A stretch of DNA of 64,000 nucleotides from Azospirillum sp051124815 (GCF_051124815.1 NZ_CP118488.1:248001-312000); one strand, 5' to 3'. Positions 18,234 through 27,598 are shown, counted from the stretch's first letter. Translations and numbers: made by a program. Notes: a model not told the origin generated them from the sequence alone.

Positions 18234-19685
18234 TCACTCCGCGGCCTGCGCCACGGTCAGGCCCAGCCGCTTGGCGATACCCTCGCCATAGGCGGGGTCG
18301 GCGGCCAGGAAGTGCTTCAGCTGGCGCTGCTGGATGAACAGCGGCACCTTGCCCAGGCTGCCGGCGATGTTGTCCATCAGGCGGGCTTGAGCCTCCGCGC
18401 CGATCAGGCGGAACAGCGCGCCGGCCTGGGCGTAATCGTCGTTGCCCTCGCGGTGGTCATAGTGGGCGGCGTCGCCGCTGATGCGCAGCGGCGGCTCAGC
18501 GGCAATCCCGGTCTGGGCCGGGCCGCCGAAGCTGTTCGGCTCGTAGTTCGGCCGGCCGCCGCCGTTGCCGTCCACCCGCATGGCGCCGTCGCGCTGGTAA
18601 TTGTGGACCGGGCAGCCCTGCGGCTTGTTCACGGGGATCTGCGCATAGTTGCCGCCCAGCCGGTAGCGGTGGGCGTCGGCATAGGCGAACAGCCGGCCCT
18701 GCAGCATCTTGTCAGGGCTGAAGGAGATGCCGGGCACCACGCTGGCCGGGCTGAAGGCGGCCTGTTCGGTCTCGGCGAAGAAGTTCTCCGGATTGCGGTT
18801 CAGCACCAGCTCGCCGATCTCGATCAGCGGGTAGTCGCCATGCGGCCACACCTTGGTCAGATCGAACGGATTGATGCGGTAGGCGTCGGCCTCGGCCTCC
18901 GGCATGATCTGCACCGAGACGGTCCAGGCCGGGAAGTCGCCGTCCTCGATCGAGGCGTACAGGTCGCGGGTGGCGTGGTCGGGGTCGATGCCGCCCATCA
19001 CCGTCGCCTGCTCGGCGGTGAAGTTCTCGATGCCCTGGCGGGTCTTGAAGTGGTACTTGACCCAGAAACGCTCGTTCGCCGCGTTGATCCACGAGAAGGT
19101 GTGGCTGCTGAAGCCGTCCATGTGGCGATGGCTGCGCGGCGTGCCGCGGTCGCTGAACAGGATGGTCAGCTGGTGCATCGTTTCCGGCGACAGCGAGAAG
19201 AAGTCCCACATCGCGATGGGATCCTTCAGGTTGGTGGCCGGGTTGCGCTTCTGGGTGTGGATGAAGTCCGGGAACTTCAGCGGATCGCGCAGGAAGAACA
19301 CCGGCGTGTTGTTGCCGACCAGATCGTAATTGCCCTCTTCCGTGTAGAACTTCACCGCGAAGCCGCGCGGGTCGCGCTCGGCATCGGCGGAGCCCTTCTC
19401 GCCGCCGACGGTGGAGAAGCGCAGGAACACCCCGGTCTCCTTACCCACCGTCGACAGGAAGGCGGCCTTGGTCCAGTGCGTCACGTCGCGGGTGACGCGG
19501 AAGGTGCCGTAGGCGCCGGCACCCTTGGCGTGCACCACGCGCTCCGGAATGCGTTCGCGGTTGAAGTGGGCCAGCTTCTCGATCAGGTGGAAATCCTGCA
19601 GCAGCAGCGGACCGCGCGGCCCGGCGCTCAGCGAATTCTGGTTGTCGGGAACGGGCTGGCCGAAGCTGGTGGTCAGGGTGCTCAT
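18234..19685 (-). CDS. katA: Monofunctional haem catalase
   Basis: A 483-residue small-subunit (clade 3-like) catalase that dismutates hydrogen peroxide. RVVHAKGAGAYGTF contains the distal catalytic His, NNTPVFFLRDPLKFPDFIH the distal Asn region, and RLFAYADAHRYRLG the proximal haem-ligand Tyr. ATG at 19685 is chosen because AGAGGA lies at the right distance; an ATG at 19694 is too close to it. It is divergent from oxyR across about 120 bp, the classic peroxide-response arrangement. The symbol is by family; other kat names are possible. Confidence 0.95.
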   Translation of the reverse strand: MSTLTTSFGQPVPDNQNSLSAGPRGPLLLQDFHLIEKLAHFNRERIPERVVHAKGAGAYGTFRVTRDVTHWTKAAFLSTVGKETGVFLRFSTVGGEKGSADAERDPRGFAVKFYTEEGNYDLVGNNTPVFFLRDPLKFPDFIHTQKRNPATNLKDPIAMWDFFSLSPETMHQLTILFSDRGTPRSHRHMDGFSSHTFSWINAANERFWVKYHFKTRQGIENFTAEQATVMGGIDPDHATRDLYASIEDGDFPAWTVSVQIMPEAEADAYRINPFDLTKVWPHGDYPLIEIGELVLNRNPENFFAETEQAAFSPASVVPGISFSPDKMLQGRLFAYADAHRYRLGGNYAQIPVNKPQGCPVHNYQRDGAMRVDGNGGGRPNYEPNSFGGPAQTGIAAEPPLRISGDAAHYDHREGNDDYAQAGALFRLIGAEAQARLMDNIAGSLGKVPLFIQQRQLKHFLAADPAYGEGIAKRLGLTVAQAAE

Positions 19686-19793
19686 CCGGGTCATCCTCTT
19701 TGGGGCGGTGTCGCCTGAAGCGGCGTCATTGTCTCGCCCCTGGTTATCCGGCGTCTTGAACGATATATCCAAGACATGGAAGGAAATGCACCA

Positions 19794-19808
19794 ATAGGCA
19801 TCGTCTAT
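19794..19808. promoter_or_regulatory. Possible OxyR half-operator
   Basis: ATAG-N7-CTAT, the core half of the enterobacterial OxyR tetranucleotide array, occurs at 19794-19808 and overlaps the oxyR start codon. The second half-site at the expected upstream spacing is not conserved, so this is either a degenerate autoregulatory site or chance. It lies in the katA-oxyR divergent region (19686-19806). Confidence 0.4.
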
Positions 19809-20766
19809 GAATCTCTCCGGCCTGTCCCTGCGTGACCTGGAATATGTCGTCGCCGTCGCGGAGCTGCGCCATTTCGGCCGCGCCGCCGAACGCTGCGCCG
19901 TCAGCCAGCCCTCGCTGAGCGCCCAGATTCGCAAGCTGGAGGAATCGCTCGGCCTCGCCTTGTTCGAACGCACCAGCCGCAAGGTGCTGCTGACCCCGCG
20001 TGGCGAAACCATCGTCGCCCAGGCCCGCACCGTGCTGGAGGAGGCGCGACGACTGCTGGCGCTGGCCGACGGCTCGGACGGGGCGCTGACCGGCCGGCTG
20101 AGGCTGGCGGCGATCCACACGCTCGGCCCCTACCTGTTTCCCCACATCCTGCCGGTGCTGCGCTCCACCTGGCCCGACCTGACCCTGATCCTGTCGGAAG
20201 GCCGCACCGATAGCCTGCTGGAGGAACTGCGCGACGGCCGGCTCGACGCCGTGCTGCTGGCCCTGCCGGTGGAAGGCGACGGGCTGACGGCGGAACCGCT
20301 GTTCTTCGAACCCTTTCTGCTCGCCCATCCCGCCGGCCACCGCCTGTGTGGCGCGCCCAACCTGTCGCTGAACGACCTCGACCCGGCGGAGCTTCTGCTG
20401 CTGGAGGAGGGGCATTGCCTGCGCGATCAGGCGCTGGCCGCCTGCGGCCTCAGCGCGCGGGGCGGCGGCGTCCACGCCACCGGGCTGGAAACGCTGCGCC
20501 ACATGGTGGCGGCGGGGGCCGGCTGCACGCTGATGCCGATCCTGGCGGCCAAGGGGGCGGCCAAGGGAGAGGACGGCCGTGCCGCCACCGTCGGCGGGCT
20601 GGTGGAGTACCGCCCCTTCGAGGGTCCGCGTCCGCCCGGCCGCGTCATCGGTCTGGTCTGGCGCGCCAGCGACCCGCGCGACCGGGGCTTGGGCGAACTG
20701 GCGGACCTGCTGCGCCGCGACCTGCCGGCCGGCACGGAGCCCGCCCTACCCCGAAAGGATGACTGA
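19807..20766 (+). CDS. oxyR: Hydrogen peroxide-sensing regulator OxyR, LysR family
   Basis: A 319-residue LysR-type regulator. Residues about 5-65 form the winged helix (LEYVVAVAELRHFGRAAERC, VSQPSLSAQIRKLEESLG). Redox cysteines are conserved: Cys204 in EEGHCLRDQA and Cys213 in LAACGL, nine apart as in E. coli OxyR (Cys199/Cys208). It should activate the divergent katA on oxidation. The C-terminus carries a short polar extension. It is monocistronic and followed by glgX-like debranching enzyme in the same direction. Confidence 0.95.
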   Translation: MNLSGLSLRDLEYVVAVAELRHFGRAAERCAVSQPSLSAQIRKLEESLGLALFERTSRKVLLTPRGETIVAQARTVLEEARRLLALADGSDGALTGRLRLAAIHTLGPYLFPHILPVLRSTWPDLTLILSEGRTDSLLEELRDGRLDAVLLALPVEGDGLTAEPLFFEPFLLAHPAGHRLCGAPNLSLNDLDPAELLLLEEGHCLRDQALAACGLSARGGGVHATGLETLRHMVAAGAGCTLMPILAAKGAAKGEDGRAATVGGLVEYRPFEGPRPPGRVIGLVWRASDPRDRGLGELADLLRRDLPAGTEPALPRKDD

Positions 20767-20874
20767 CGAGCGGACGGAACAAGCGACCATCGGCCGGGTT
20801 GTAGGCTCCGCCCGCTCTCCTCACTGTTCAGGGGGTGGGTTCGACTTTCGATACAGGCGGAGAAACGGGCGATC

Positions 20875-23217
20875 ATGGCAAATATCCTGAGGCAAGCGAC
20901 CAGGCTCGGTGAAGGATTGCCCTTTCCGCTGGGCGCGACATGGGATGGACTGGGCGTCAACTTCGCCCTGTTTTCCGCCAACGCGACGAAGGTCGAACTG
21001 TGTCTGTTCGATGAAAGCGGCGAGGAGGAGCTTGAGCGCATCGAGCTTCCCGAATTCACCAACGAAATCTGGCACGGCTATTTGCCGGACGCCCGTCCCG
21101 GACTGCTCTACGGCTACCGCGTGTACGGCCCCTATGAGCCGGAGAACGGTCACCGCTTCAACCCGAACAAGCTGCTGCTCGATCCCTACGCCAAGGAACT
21201 GGTCGGCGAGATCCGCTGGAATCCGGCCCATTTCGGCTATGTGATGGAATCGGGCGACGACCTGACCTATGACGAGCGCGACAGCGCGCCCTTCATGCCG
21301 AAATGCAAGGTGATCGACCCGGCCTTCACCTGGGGCCGCGACCACAAGCCCGGCACCGCCTGGGACCGCACCATCTTCTACGAAACCCATGTGAAGGGCT
21401 TCACCAAGCTGCACCCTGCCGTGCCCGACACCCTGCGCGGCACCTATGGCGGCATGGCGGTGAAGGAGGTGGTCGACTACATCAAGTCGCTCGGCGTCAC
21501 CTCGGTGGAACTGCTGCCGGTCCATGCCTTCGTCCAGGACCAGCATCTGGTCGACAAGGGGCTGGCGAACTACTGGGGCTATAATTCCATCGGCTTCTTC
21601 GCGCCGGAGCCGCGCTATGCCGCGTCGGGCAACGCCATCAAGGAATTCAAGGAGATGGTCGCCCATCTCCACAATGCCGGGCTGGAGGTGATCCTCGACG
21701 TCGTCTACAACCACACGGCCGAGGGCAACGAGCGCGGTCCGACCCTGTCCTTCAAGGGCATCGACAACGCCTCCTACTACCGCCTGCTGCCGGACCAGCA
21801 GCGTTACTACATCAACGAGACGGGGACCGGGAACACGGTCAATCTCAGCCACCCGCGCGTGCTGCAGATGGTCACCGATTCGCTCCGCTACTGGGCGACC
21901 GAAATGCATGTCGACGGCTTCCGCTTCGACCTCGCCACCATCCTCGGCCGCGAACCCTACGGCTTCGACGAGGGCGGCGGCTTCCTCGACAGCTGCCTGC
22001 AGGACCCGATCCTCAACAGCGTCAAGCTGATCGCCGAGCCGTGGGACTGCGGCCCCGGCGGCTATCAGGTCGGCAATTTCCCGCCGGGCTGGGCGGAGTG
22101 GAACGACCGCTACCGCGACACCGTCCGTGCCTTCTGGAAGGGCGACGAGGGCAAGTTGCCGGAGGTGGCGCCTCGGCTGTGCGGCTCGGCCGACCTCTTC
22201 AACAAGCGCGGGCGCAAGCCCTGGGCCAGCGTGAACTTCATCACCGCCCATGACGGCTACACGCTGAACGACCTGGTCTCCTACAACGACAAGCACAACG
22301 AGGCGAACGGCGAGGGCAACAACGACGGTCACTCCCACAACCTGTCCTGGAACCATGGGGTGGAGGGTCCGACCGACGATCCGGAGATCAAGGCGCTGCG
22401 CGAGCGCCAGAAGCGAAACATGCTGGCGACGCTGCTGCTGTCGCAGGGCTCGCCGATGCTGCTGGCCGGCGACGAGTTCGGCAACACCCAGCACGGCAAC
22501 AACAACGCCTATTGCCAGGACAACGAGACGGCGTGGCTGAACTGGGACGGCATCGACGAGGACGACCAGTCGCTGATCGAGTTCGTCCGCCGCGTCGTCG
22601 CGGTGCGCCAGTCCTTCCCCATGCTTCGACGCGGCCGTTTCCTGTCCGGCGAATACAATGCCGAGTTCGACGTGAAGGACGTCACCTGGCTGACCCCCGC
22701 CGGCGACGAGATGGACGAGAGCCATTGGCACGACGGCAACGCCCGTTGCCTGGGCATGCTGCTGGACGGCCGCGGGCAGGCCAGCGGCATCAAGCGCCCG
22801 GCGATGGATTCCACCCTGCTGCTGGTCATCAACGCCCACCATGACGTTGTGGAGTTCACCCTGCCGGAGGTGACCGGCGGCAGCGTCTGGCGCTGTCTGG
22901 TCGACACCAACCTGACCGATCCCGACGAGGTGCCGCGCGTCAACACCGGCGAGGGCTACATCGTCACCGGCCGGTCGTTGCTGCTGCTGGCCCTGGAGCC
23001 GGACGGCAAGACCTCCTTCGCGCTGCGCCGCGCCACCCGCGCGCTCCGCAGCGTCGCCGAAAGCCCGACCCCGGTGACCTCCTACGGCGAGGAGGCCACG
23101 GAAGAGGAGAAGCCGGCGGAGGTGAAGGAGGTGAAGGAGACGGTGAAGGCCATCGCCGGAACAGCGCCGTCCAAGCCGGAAGCGAAGCCCGAGGCCTCTG
23201 CCAAAAAGCCGACCTGA
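20875..23217 (+). CDS. glgX: Glycogen debranching enzyme, GlgX type
   Basis: A 780-residue GH13 isoamylase-like enzyme removing alpha-1,6 branches from phosphorylase-limited glycogen. A CBM48 module (residues about 15-105, LGATWDGLGVNFALFSANAT, GYRVYGPYEPENGHRFNP) precedes the barrel. The nucleophile Asp lies near residue 349 (DGFRFDLATILG), the general acid Glu near 388 (LIAEPWDCGPGGY), and NFITAHDGYTLNDLVSYN carries the third acidic motif. The last 50 residues are a Glu/Lys/Pro/Ala-rich tail not needed for catalysis. No glgA, B, C or P genes are adjacent. Confidence 0.95.
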   Translation: MANILRQATRLGEGLPFPLGATWDGLGVNFALFSANATKVELCLFDESGEEELERIELPEFTNEIWHGYLPDARPGLLYGYRVYGPYEPENGHRFNPNKLLLDPYAKELVGEIRWNPAHFGYVMESGDDLTYDERDSAPFMPKCKVIDPAFTWGRDHKPGTAWDRTIFYETHVKGFTKLHPAVPDTLRGTYGGMAVKEVVDYIKSLGVTSVELLPVHAFVQDQHLVDKGLANYWGYNSIGFFAPEPRYAASGNAIKEFKEMVAHLHNAGLEVILDVVYNHTAEGNERGPTLSFKGIDNASYYRLLPDQQRYYINETGTGNTVNLSHPRVLQMVTDSLRYWATEMHVDGFRFDLATILGREPYGFDEGGGFLDSCLQDPILNSVKLIAEPWDCGPGGYQVGNFPPGWAEWNDRYRDTVRAFWKGDEGKLPEVAPRLCGSADLFNKRGRKPWASVNFITAHDGYTLNDLVSYNDKHNEANGEGNNDGHSHNLSWNHGVEGPTDDPEIKALRERQKRNMLATLLLSQGSPMLLAGDEFGNTQHGNNNAYCQDNETAWLNWDGIDEDDQSLIEFVRRVVAVRQSFPMLRRGRFLSGEYNAEFDVKDVTWLTPAGDEMDESHWHDGNARCLGMLLDGRGQASGIKRPAMDSTLLLVINAHHDVVEFTLPEVTGGSVWRCLVDTNLTDPDEVPRVNTGEGYIVTGRSLLLLALEPDGKTSFALRRATRALRSVAESPTPVTSYGEEATEEEKPAEVKEVKETVKAIAGTAPSKPEAKPEASAKKPT

Positions 23218-23227
23218 CCCATCTCCT

Positions 23228-23262
23228 GATCCCCCTCTCCCCCCGGGGAGAGGGGGATCTCT
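23228..23262. repeat. REP-like palindrome, minimal copy
   Basis: A single self-complementary unit, CCCCCTCTCCCC followed by GGGGAGAGGGGG, lies between the glgX stop and the peptidase start. It is the palindromic core of the larger mirrored elements in this window, without the second arm. It might weaken read-through. Confidence 0.65.
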
Positions 23263-23277
23263 CCCGGATCCCCCGCC

Positions 23278-24357
23278 ATGAAACTCTTCGAATGCCAGAA
23301 CTGCCACCAGCCGCTCTATTTCGAGAACACGCTGTGCGAGCGCTGCGGCCATCGGCTCGGCTATCTGCCGGATGTGGGGACCCTGTCGGCGCTCGACCCC
23401 ACCGACCATGACGGGGTGTGGAGCGCGCTCGCCACCACCGAACCGCTTTACAAACTCTGTGCGAACGCGGAACTGAACGCCTGCAACTGGATGCTGCCGG
23501 CCGACTCCGCCGACACCCACTGCGCCGCCTGCCGGCACAACCGCACCATTCCCGACCTGTCCGACACCGACAACCTGACGCGCTGGCGCAAGCTGGAACT
23601 GGCGAAGCACCACCTGTTCTACACGCTGACCAACCTGAAGCTGCCCCTGCAGACCCGGACCGAGAACCCGGAGGAGGGGCTTGCCTTCGATTTCCTGTCC
23701 GACGCGGTCGCCGCCGACGGCACGGTCACGCCGGTGCTGACCGGCCATGCCAACGGCCTGATCACCATCAACGTCGCTGAGGCCGACGACGCCGAGCGCG
23801 AGAAGCGCCGAACCGAGATGGGCGAGCCCTACCGCACGCTGCTCGGCCATTTCCGCCACGAGAGCGGCCACTACATCTGGGACCGTCTGGTGCGCGACGA
23901 TCCGGCGCTGCTCGAACGCTTCCGCGCCGTGTTCGGGGACGAGCGGCAGGATTACGGCGAGGCGCTGAAGCGGCACTATGCCGAGGGTGCTCCGCCCGAC
24001 TGGCAGGCGAACTTCGTCAGCACCTATGCCACCGCCCACCCGTGGGAGGATTTCGCCGAAACCTGGGCGCATTTCCTGCACATCGTCGACACGCTGGAAA
24101 CCGCCCGCGCCTTCGGCCTGCGGGTGCGCCCGCGCATCACCGAAGGCGCGGAACTGGAGGCGGAGGTCGACTTCAACCCCCACAAGGCCCGGCGGATCGA
24201 GGATCTGATCGACCTCTGGCTGCCGCTGACCTACGCGGTGAACAGCCTGAACCGCAGCATGGGCCAGCCGGATCTCTACCCCTTCATCCTGTCCGCGTCG
24301 GTGATCGAAAAGCTGGGCTTCATGAACGACATGGTGCGGGGGCTCGAGGGACGTTAG
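23278..24357 (+). CDS. Zinc-ribbon putative metallopeptidase (Peptidase_Mx family)
   Basis: A 359-residue protein of the 'putative zinc-binding metallopeptidase' family. Four cysteines at 6, 9, 20 and 23 (CQNCHQP ... CERCGH) form an N-terminal zinc ribbon, with a second CxxC (HCAACRHN) near residue 82. The catalytic-type motif HESGHYIWD lies near residue 195 and fits HExxH with Ser-Gly inside; GEALKRHY and ETWAHFLHI are downstream. Activity has rarely been tested in this family. Its stop codon overlaps the stop of the convergent diguanylate cyclase gene. Confidence 0.85.
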   Translation: MKLFECQNCHQPLYFENTLCERCGHRLGYLPDVGTLSALDPTDHDGVWSALATTEPLYKLCANAELNACNWMLPADSADTHCAACRHNRTIPDLSDTDNLTRWRKLELAKHHLFYTLTNLKLPLQTRTENPEEGLAFDFLSDAVAADGTVTPVLTGHANGLITINVAEADDAEREKRRTEMGEPYRTLLGHFRHESGHYIWDRLVRDDPALLERFRAVFGDERQDYGEALKRHYAEGAPPDWQANFVSTYATAHPWEDFAETWAHFLHIVDTLETARAFGLRVRPRITEGAELEAEVDFNPHKARRIEDLIDLWLPLTYAVNSLNRSMGQPDLYPFILSASVIEKLGFMNDMVRGLEGR

Positions 24358-26039
24358 ACCCCCACCACCGCCCGCACCCAGCGCACCGCGCGGTTGCGGC
24401 CGTCGCGCTTGGCCTTGTAGAGCGCGGCGTCGGCATGGCGCATCACCGTCGCCATGTCGCTGTCGTCCTCCGGCCAGGAGGCGATGCCGATGGAACAGCC
24501 GACGCGGACCATCTCGCCGTTGAACGACACCGGTTCGTTGACGGCGGCGATGATGCGGGACGCCAGTTCCCCGGTGTCGGGAGCCGGGCGGCCGGCGCGG
24601 CGGGGAAGCACGGCGGCGAACTCGTCGCCGCCCAGCCGGGCGACCACGTCGTCGTCGCGGAAGATGCTGGCCAGCCGGCCGCCGATCTGGCGCAGCACGG
24701 CGTCGCCGGCATCGTGGCCCAGCCGGTCGTTCACCGGCTTGAAGCCGTCCAGGTCGATGTACATCACCGTCGCCGATCCGCCGCCGCCGCCGGTCGACGC
24801 CTCGACATACTGTTCGAAGTAGCGCCGGTTGGGCAAGGCCGTCAGCCGGTCCTCGTAGGCGATGTCCTCCAGCCGCATCAGGGCGGCGTCCTTGTTGGTC
24901 AGGCTGTCCACCATCTCCCGCAGCGCCACCGACAGCCGGCGGATCTCCGCCGCGCCGCCGACCTCGGGGATCGCCACGCCGCGCTCGCCCTTGCCGATGC
25001 GCTCGGCTGCGCCGGCGATGGCGCCCAGCGGCCGGGCGATGCGTCCGGCGGCGAACCAGCCGATCACGCTGAAGGTCAGCGCCAGCACCGCGCCGGAGCC
25101 GATGATCGTCATCCGCAGGCGGTTGGTCTCGGCGAAGACGATGTCGGCCGGCTGGCGGGCGACGACCGTCCAGCCCAGCCCGGCGTAATCGTGCAGCCCC
25201 TTGCCGTGGGCCACGCCGGTGACATAGGTCACGCCGTCGGGCCAGACCCCGCTGCTCCAGCCGTCATGCAGCTTGGCGGTCACCGCCGGCACCGGCAGCG
25301 GCTTGCCGACCGCCGAATCGGGACCGATCAGAACCGTGCCGTCGGCCGACAGGATATAGAGCGTCAGCCCCTTGCGGTCGGACAGGGGTTCGATCAGCTG
25401 CCGGATTGAGGCGTGGGCCCATTCCCAGCTGTAATGGGCGGCCAGCACGCCGACCACGGTGCCGTCCGCCTTCTGCAGCGGGGCCGACACGTCGACGAAT
25501 TTCGGTGTTTCGCCCGTGAGGTACGGCACCTTGCCGCGCAGGGCCACCGCCTCGTGCACGTCGCCGACGAACAGGCCCTTCATGCCTTCCTGATGGACCG
25601 GCCGGCTGGAGATGTCCGCTCCCAGCAGCAGCCCGTTGGCGGCGGCCACCACCCGGCCTTCCGCGTTGGTCATGCCGATCCAGGCGATGGTCGGATCGCG
25701 GCGCTTCAGCTCGTCGATGGTCGATTGCGCCACCGCCGGGTCCTTCAGCGCATCGATCCGCGACAGCGCGGCGATCTGGTTGGCGCGCGCCCACATGGTC
25801 GAATCGAGCTGCCGGGCGAGCGACTGCGCCAGCCCGGTCATCGAATTGCCGATCTCTTTCGCCAGCGCGTCGGCGGCGCCGTTGCCGACGACCAACCCCT
25901 TCACCAGCGTCGACCCGAGCAGCAGCAGCACCAGGATGACGGCCACCGTCACCTGCAGGCCGATGGCCCGGCGCGGACCGCGGCCCGGAATGCTGTGGGC
26001 CGCTGCGGTCCTGCCGCTTGCCTGTCCAAGGGGCGACAT
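24354..26039 (-). CDS. Membrane diguanylate cyclase with Cache sensor and HAMP
   Basis: A 561-residue receptor making cyclic di-GMP. Hydrophobic helix at about residues 26-46 (VTVAVILVLLLLGS), then a periplasmic dCache region (about 60-300; GMTNAEGRVVAAANGLLLG, GWTVVARQPADIVFAE). A second membrane helix and HAMP follow, then a GGDEF domain. The active-site GGDEF is intact near residue 470, and an RDDD inhibitory site lies five residues before it, implying product feedback. ATG at 26039 is chosen over a GTG at 26102. No EAL domain is present. Confidence 0.92.
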   Translation of the reverse strand: MSPLGQASGRTAAAHSIPGRGPRRAIGLQVTVAVILVLLLLGSTLVKGLVVGNGAADALAKEIGNSMTGLAQSLARQLDSTMWARANQIAALSRIDALKDPAVAQSTIDELKRRDPTIAWIGMTNAEGRVVAAANGLLLGADISSRPVHQEGMKGLFVGDVHEAVALRGKVPYLTGETPKFVDVSAPLQKADGTVVGVLAAHYSWEWAHASIRQLIEPLSDRKGLTLYILSADGTVLIGPDSAVGKPLPVPAVTAKLHDGWSSGVWPDGVTYVTGVAHGKGLHDYAGLGWTVVARQPADIVFAETNRLRMTIIGSGAVLALTFSVIGWFAAGRIARPLGAIAGAAERIGKGERGVAIPEVGGAAEIRRLSVALREMVDSLTNKDAALMRLEDIAYEDRLTALPNRRYFEQYVEASTGGGGGSATVMYIDLDGFKPVNDRLGHDAGDAVLRQIGGRLASIFRDDDVVARLGGDEFAAVLPRRAGRPAPDTGELASRIIAAVNEPVSFNGEMVRVGCSIGIASWPEDDSDMATVMRHADAALYKAKRDGRNRAVRWVRAVVGV

Positions 26040-26102
26040 CGTGGCGAGATCCTTATCAAACGAACCCGGACAAGCCGGGTGGGGGACGATCAGTGCAGAC
26101 AC

Positions 26103-26494
26103 TGTATCATCCCAGCCCTTTATAAAGGGTCAAGCGGAACCGTAGCGATGCATTTACAATGTAAAAGGGAAGGTTGCACGGCGTTCGGCACGTCCCGGAC
26201 GTACGTCAGCCAAAAAAGTTTGCGAAGCTGACTTTCAGCATATTGCGTAAAAGAGAAAAGGCCGCTAGCTATACAGCCGCGGCCCGAGTTTAGGGAGGAA
26301 ACGCCTGAAAGGCGATCGAAACAACAAATAATGCTGCGTCGCCGAAGATCCAGCCCAATGTGGCTGGATTTTTCGTTTTTGCCGCAAGACTTCCTCACAT
26401 TCCGCGCTGCCCCGGCGGAAGGGGGATTCCCCAAATGGTTGGTTGCGCTATCATGTCAGCCCAACGAACCATACAGTCGGGAAGAATCCTCATC
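26103..26494. other. Gap before the TRAP gene: possible small-RNA locus
   Basis: About 390 bp without a convincing protein gene. It is noticeably less GC-rich than its neighbours. From about 26240 it contains a -35-like TTGCGT, an AT-containing TAGCTATAC, then a GGAGG, a small hairpin CGCCTGAAAGGCG and finally an intrinsic terminator at 26348-26375. Because the terminator precedes the TRAP gene start by about 120 bp, it must end a short upstream transcript. This makes a roughly 100-nt noncoding RNA or an attenuated leader plausible. Confidence 0.4.
26348..26375 (+). terminator. Intrinsic terminator upstream of TRAP gene
   Basis: ATCCAGCC (26348-26355) pairs perfectly with GGCTGGAT (26362-26369) around a 6-base loop, and is followed by TTTTCGTTTTT. 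Stem, loop size and T tract are textbook for rightward termination. No protein gene precedes it in this direction within the gap. Confidence 0.75.
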
Positions 26495-27598
26495 ATGAAA
26501 CGGCGTGCGTTCCTCTCCAGCGCCGGTGTCGGCCTTGCCGCCGCCGGAACCGCCGCGACCATCGCGGCTCCGGCCATCGCCCAGACCTCCCAGCCGGAGA
26601 TCAAGTGGCGCATGGCGTCGAGCTATCCCAAGAGCCTCGACACCATCTATGGCGCGGCGGAGTTCATCGCGAAGCGGGTGTCCGACGCCACCGACGGCAA
26701 GTTCCAGATCCGCACCTTTGCGGCGGGCGAGATCGTCCCGGCGCTGCAGGTGCTGGACGCGGTGCAGAACGGCACGGTCGAGTGCGGCCAGTCGGCGGCC
26801 TATTTCTATGTCGGCAAAGATCCGACCTTCTGCTTCGACACCGCCATGCCCTTCGGCCTGAATACGCGCCAGCACATCGCCTGGATGATGCATGGCGGCG
26901 GGCTGGAGCTGATGCGGGAGGTGTTCAAGGATTACAACATCCACCACATCCCCGCCGGCAACACCGGCGCCCAGATGGGCGGCTGGTTCCGCAAGGAAAT
27001 CAAGAGCCTGGACGATCTGAACGGCCTGAAGATGCGCATCGGCGGTCTGGTCGGCCAGATCCTGACGCCCTTCGGGCTGGTGCCGCAGCAGCTTGGCGGC
27101 GGCGACATCTATCCGGCGCTGGAACGCGGCACCATCGACGCGGCGGAGTTCGTCGGCCCCTATGACGACGAGAAGCTGGGCTTCTACAAGGTCGCCAAAT
27201 ATTACTACTACCCCGGCTGGTGGGAGGGCTCGGCCCAGATCCCGCTGATGTTCAACATGCAGGCCTGGGAACAGCTGCCGAAATCCTACCAGACCATTCT
27301 CGAACAGGCCTGCTGGGAGGCCAACGCCTGGATGATCGCCAAGTACGACACGCTGAACGCCTCGGCGCTGAAGCGGCTGGTCGGCGGCGGCGCCATCTTG
27401 CGCCCCTTCCCGCGCGACATGATGCAGGCCTGCGAGAAGGCGGCGTTCGAATTTTACGACAAGCTCGCCGCCAGCAACCCGCGCTTCAAGAAGGTCTATG
27501 ACGGCTGGAAGCCCTTCCTGGAGCAGGAGCGGCTGTGGTTCCGCGTTGCCGAGAACGGCTTCGACAGCTTCGTCTACAGCCAGTCGGCGCAGCGCTGA
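26495..27598 (+). CDS. TRAP transporter substrate-binding protein (DctP/TakP-like)
   Basis: A 367-residue periplasmic binding protein. MKRRAFLSSAGVG is a Tat-like signal, cleaved near AIAQTS. Mature motifs such as KWRMASSYPKSLDTIYG, FVGPYDDEKLGFYKVAKYYYYPGWWEG and LKMRIGGLVGQILTPFG resemble the TRAP binding proteins for 2-oxo acids. Such proteins need DctQ and DctM membrane partners; none is encoded on either side, so this is an orphan in this window. ATG at 26495 is chosen for the signal peptide. Confidence 0.88.
   Translation: MKRRAFLSSAGVGLAAAGTAATIAAPAIAQTSQPEIKWRMASSYPKSLDTIYGAAEFIAKRVSDATDGKFQIRTFAAGEIVPALQVLDAVQNGTVECGQSAAYFYVGKDPTFCFDTAMPFGLNTRQHIAWMMHGGGLELMREVFKDYNIHHIPAGNTGAQMGGWFRKEIKSLDDLNGLKMRIGGLVGQILTPFGLVPQQLGGGDIYPALERGTIDAAEFVGPYDDEKLGFYKVAKYYYYPGWWEGSAQIPLMFNMQAWEQLPKSYQTILEQACWEANAWMIAKYDTLNASALKRLVGGGAILRPFPRDMMQACEKAAFEFYDKLAASNPRFKKVYDGWKPFLEQERLWFRVAENGFDSFVYSQSAQR

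Noticed and set aside
20821..24183. 1120-codon open frame on the minus strand
   Set aside because: It is the antisense shadow of the debranching enzyme and peptidase genes, whose families and catalytic motifs are clear on the plus strand.
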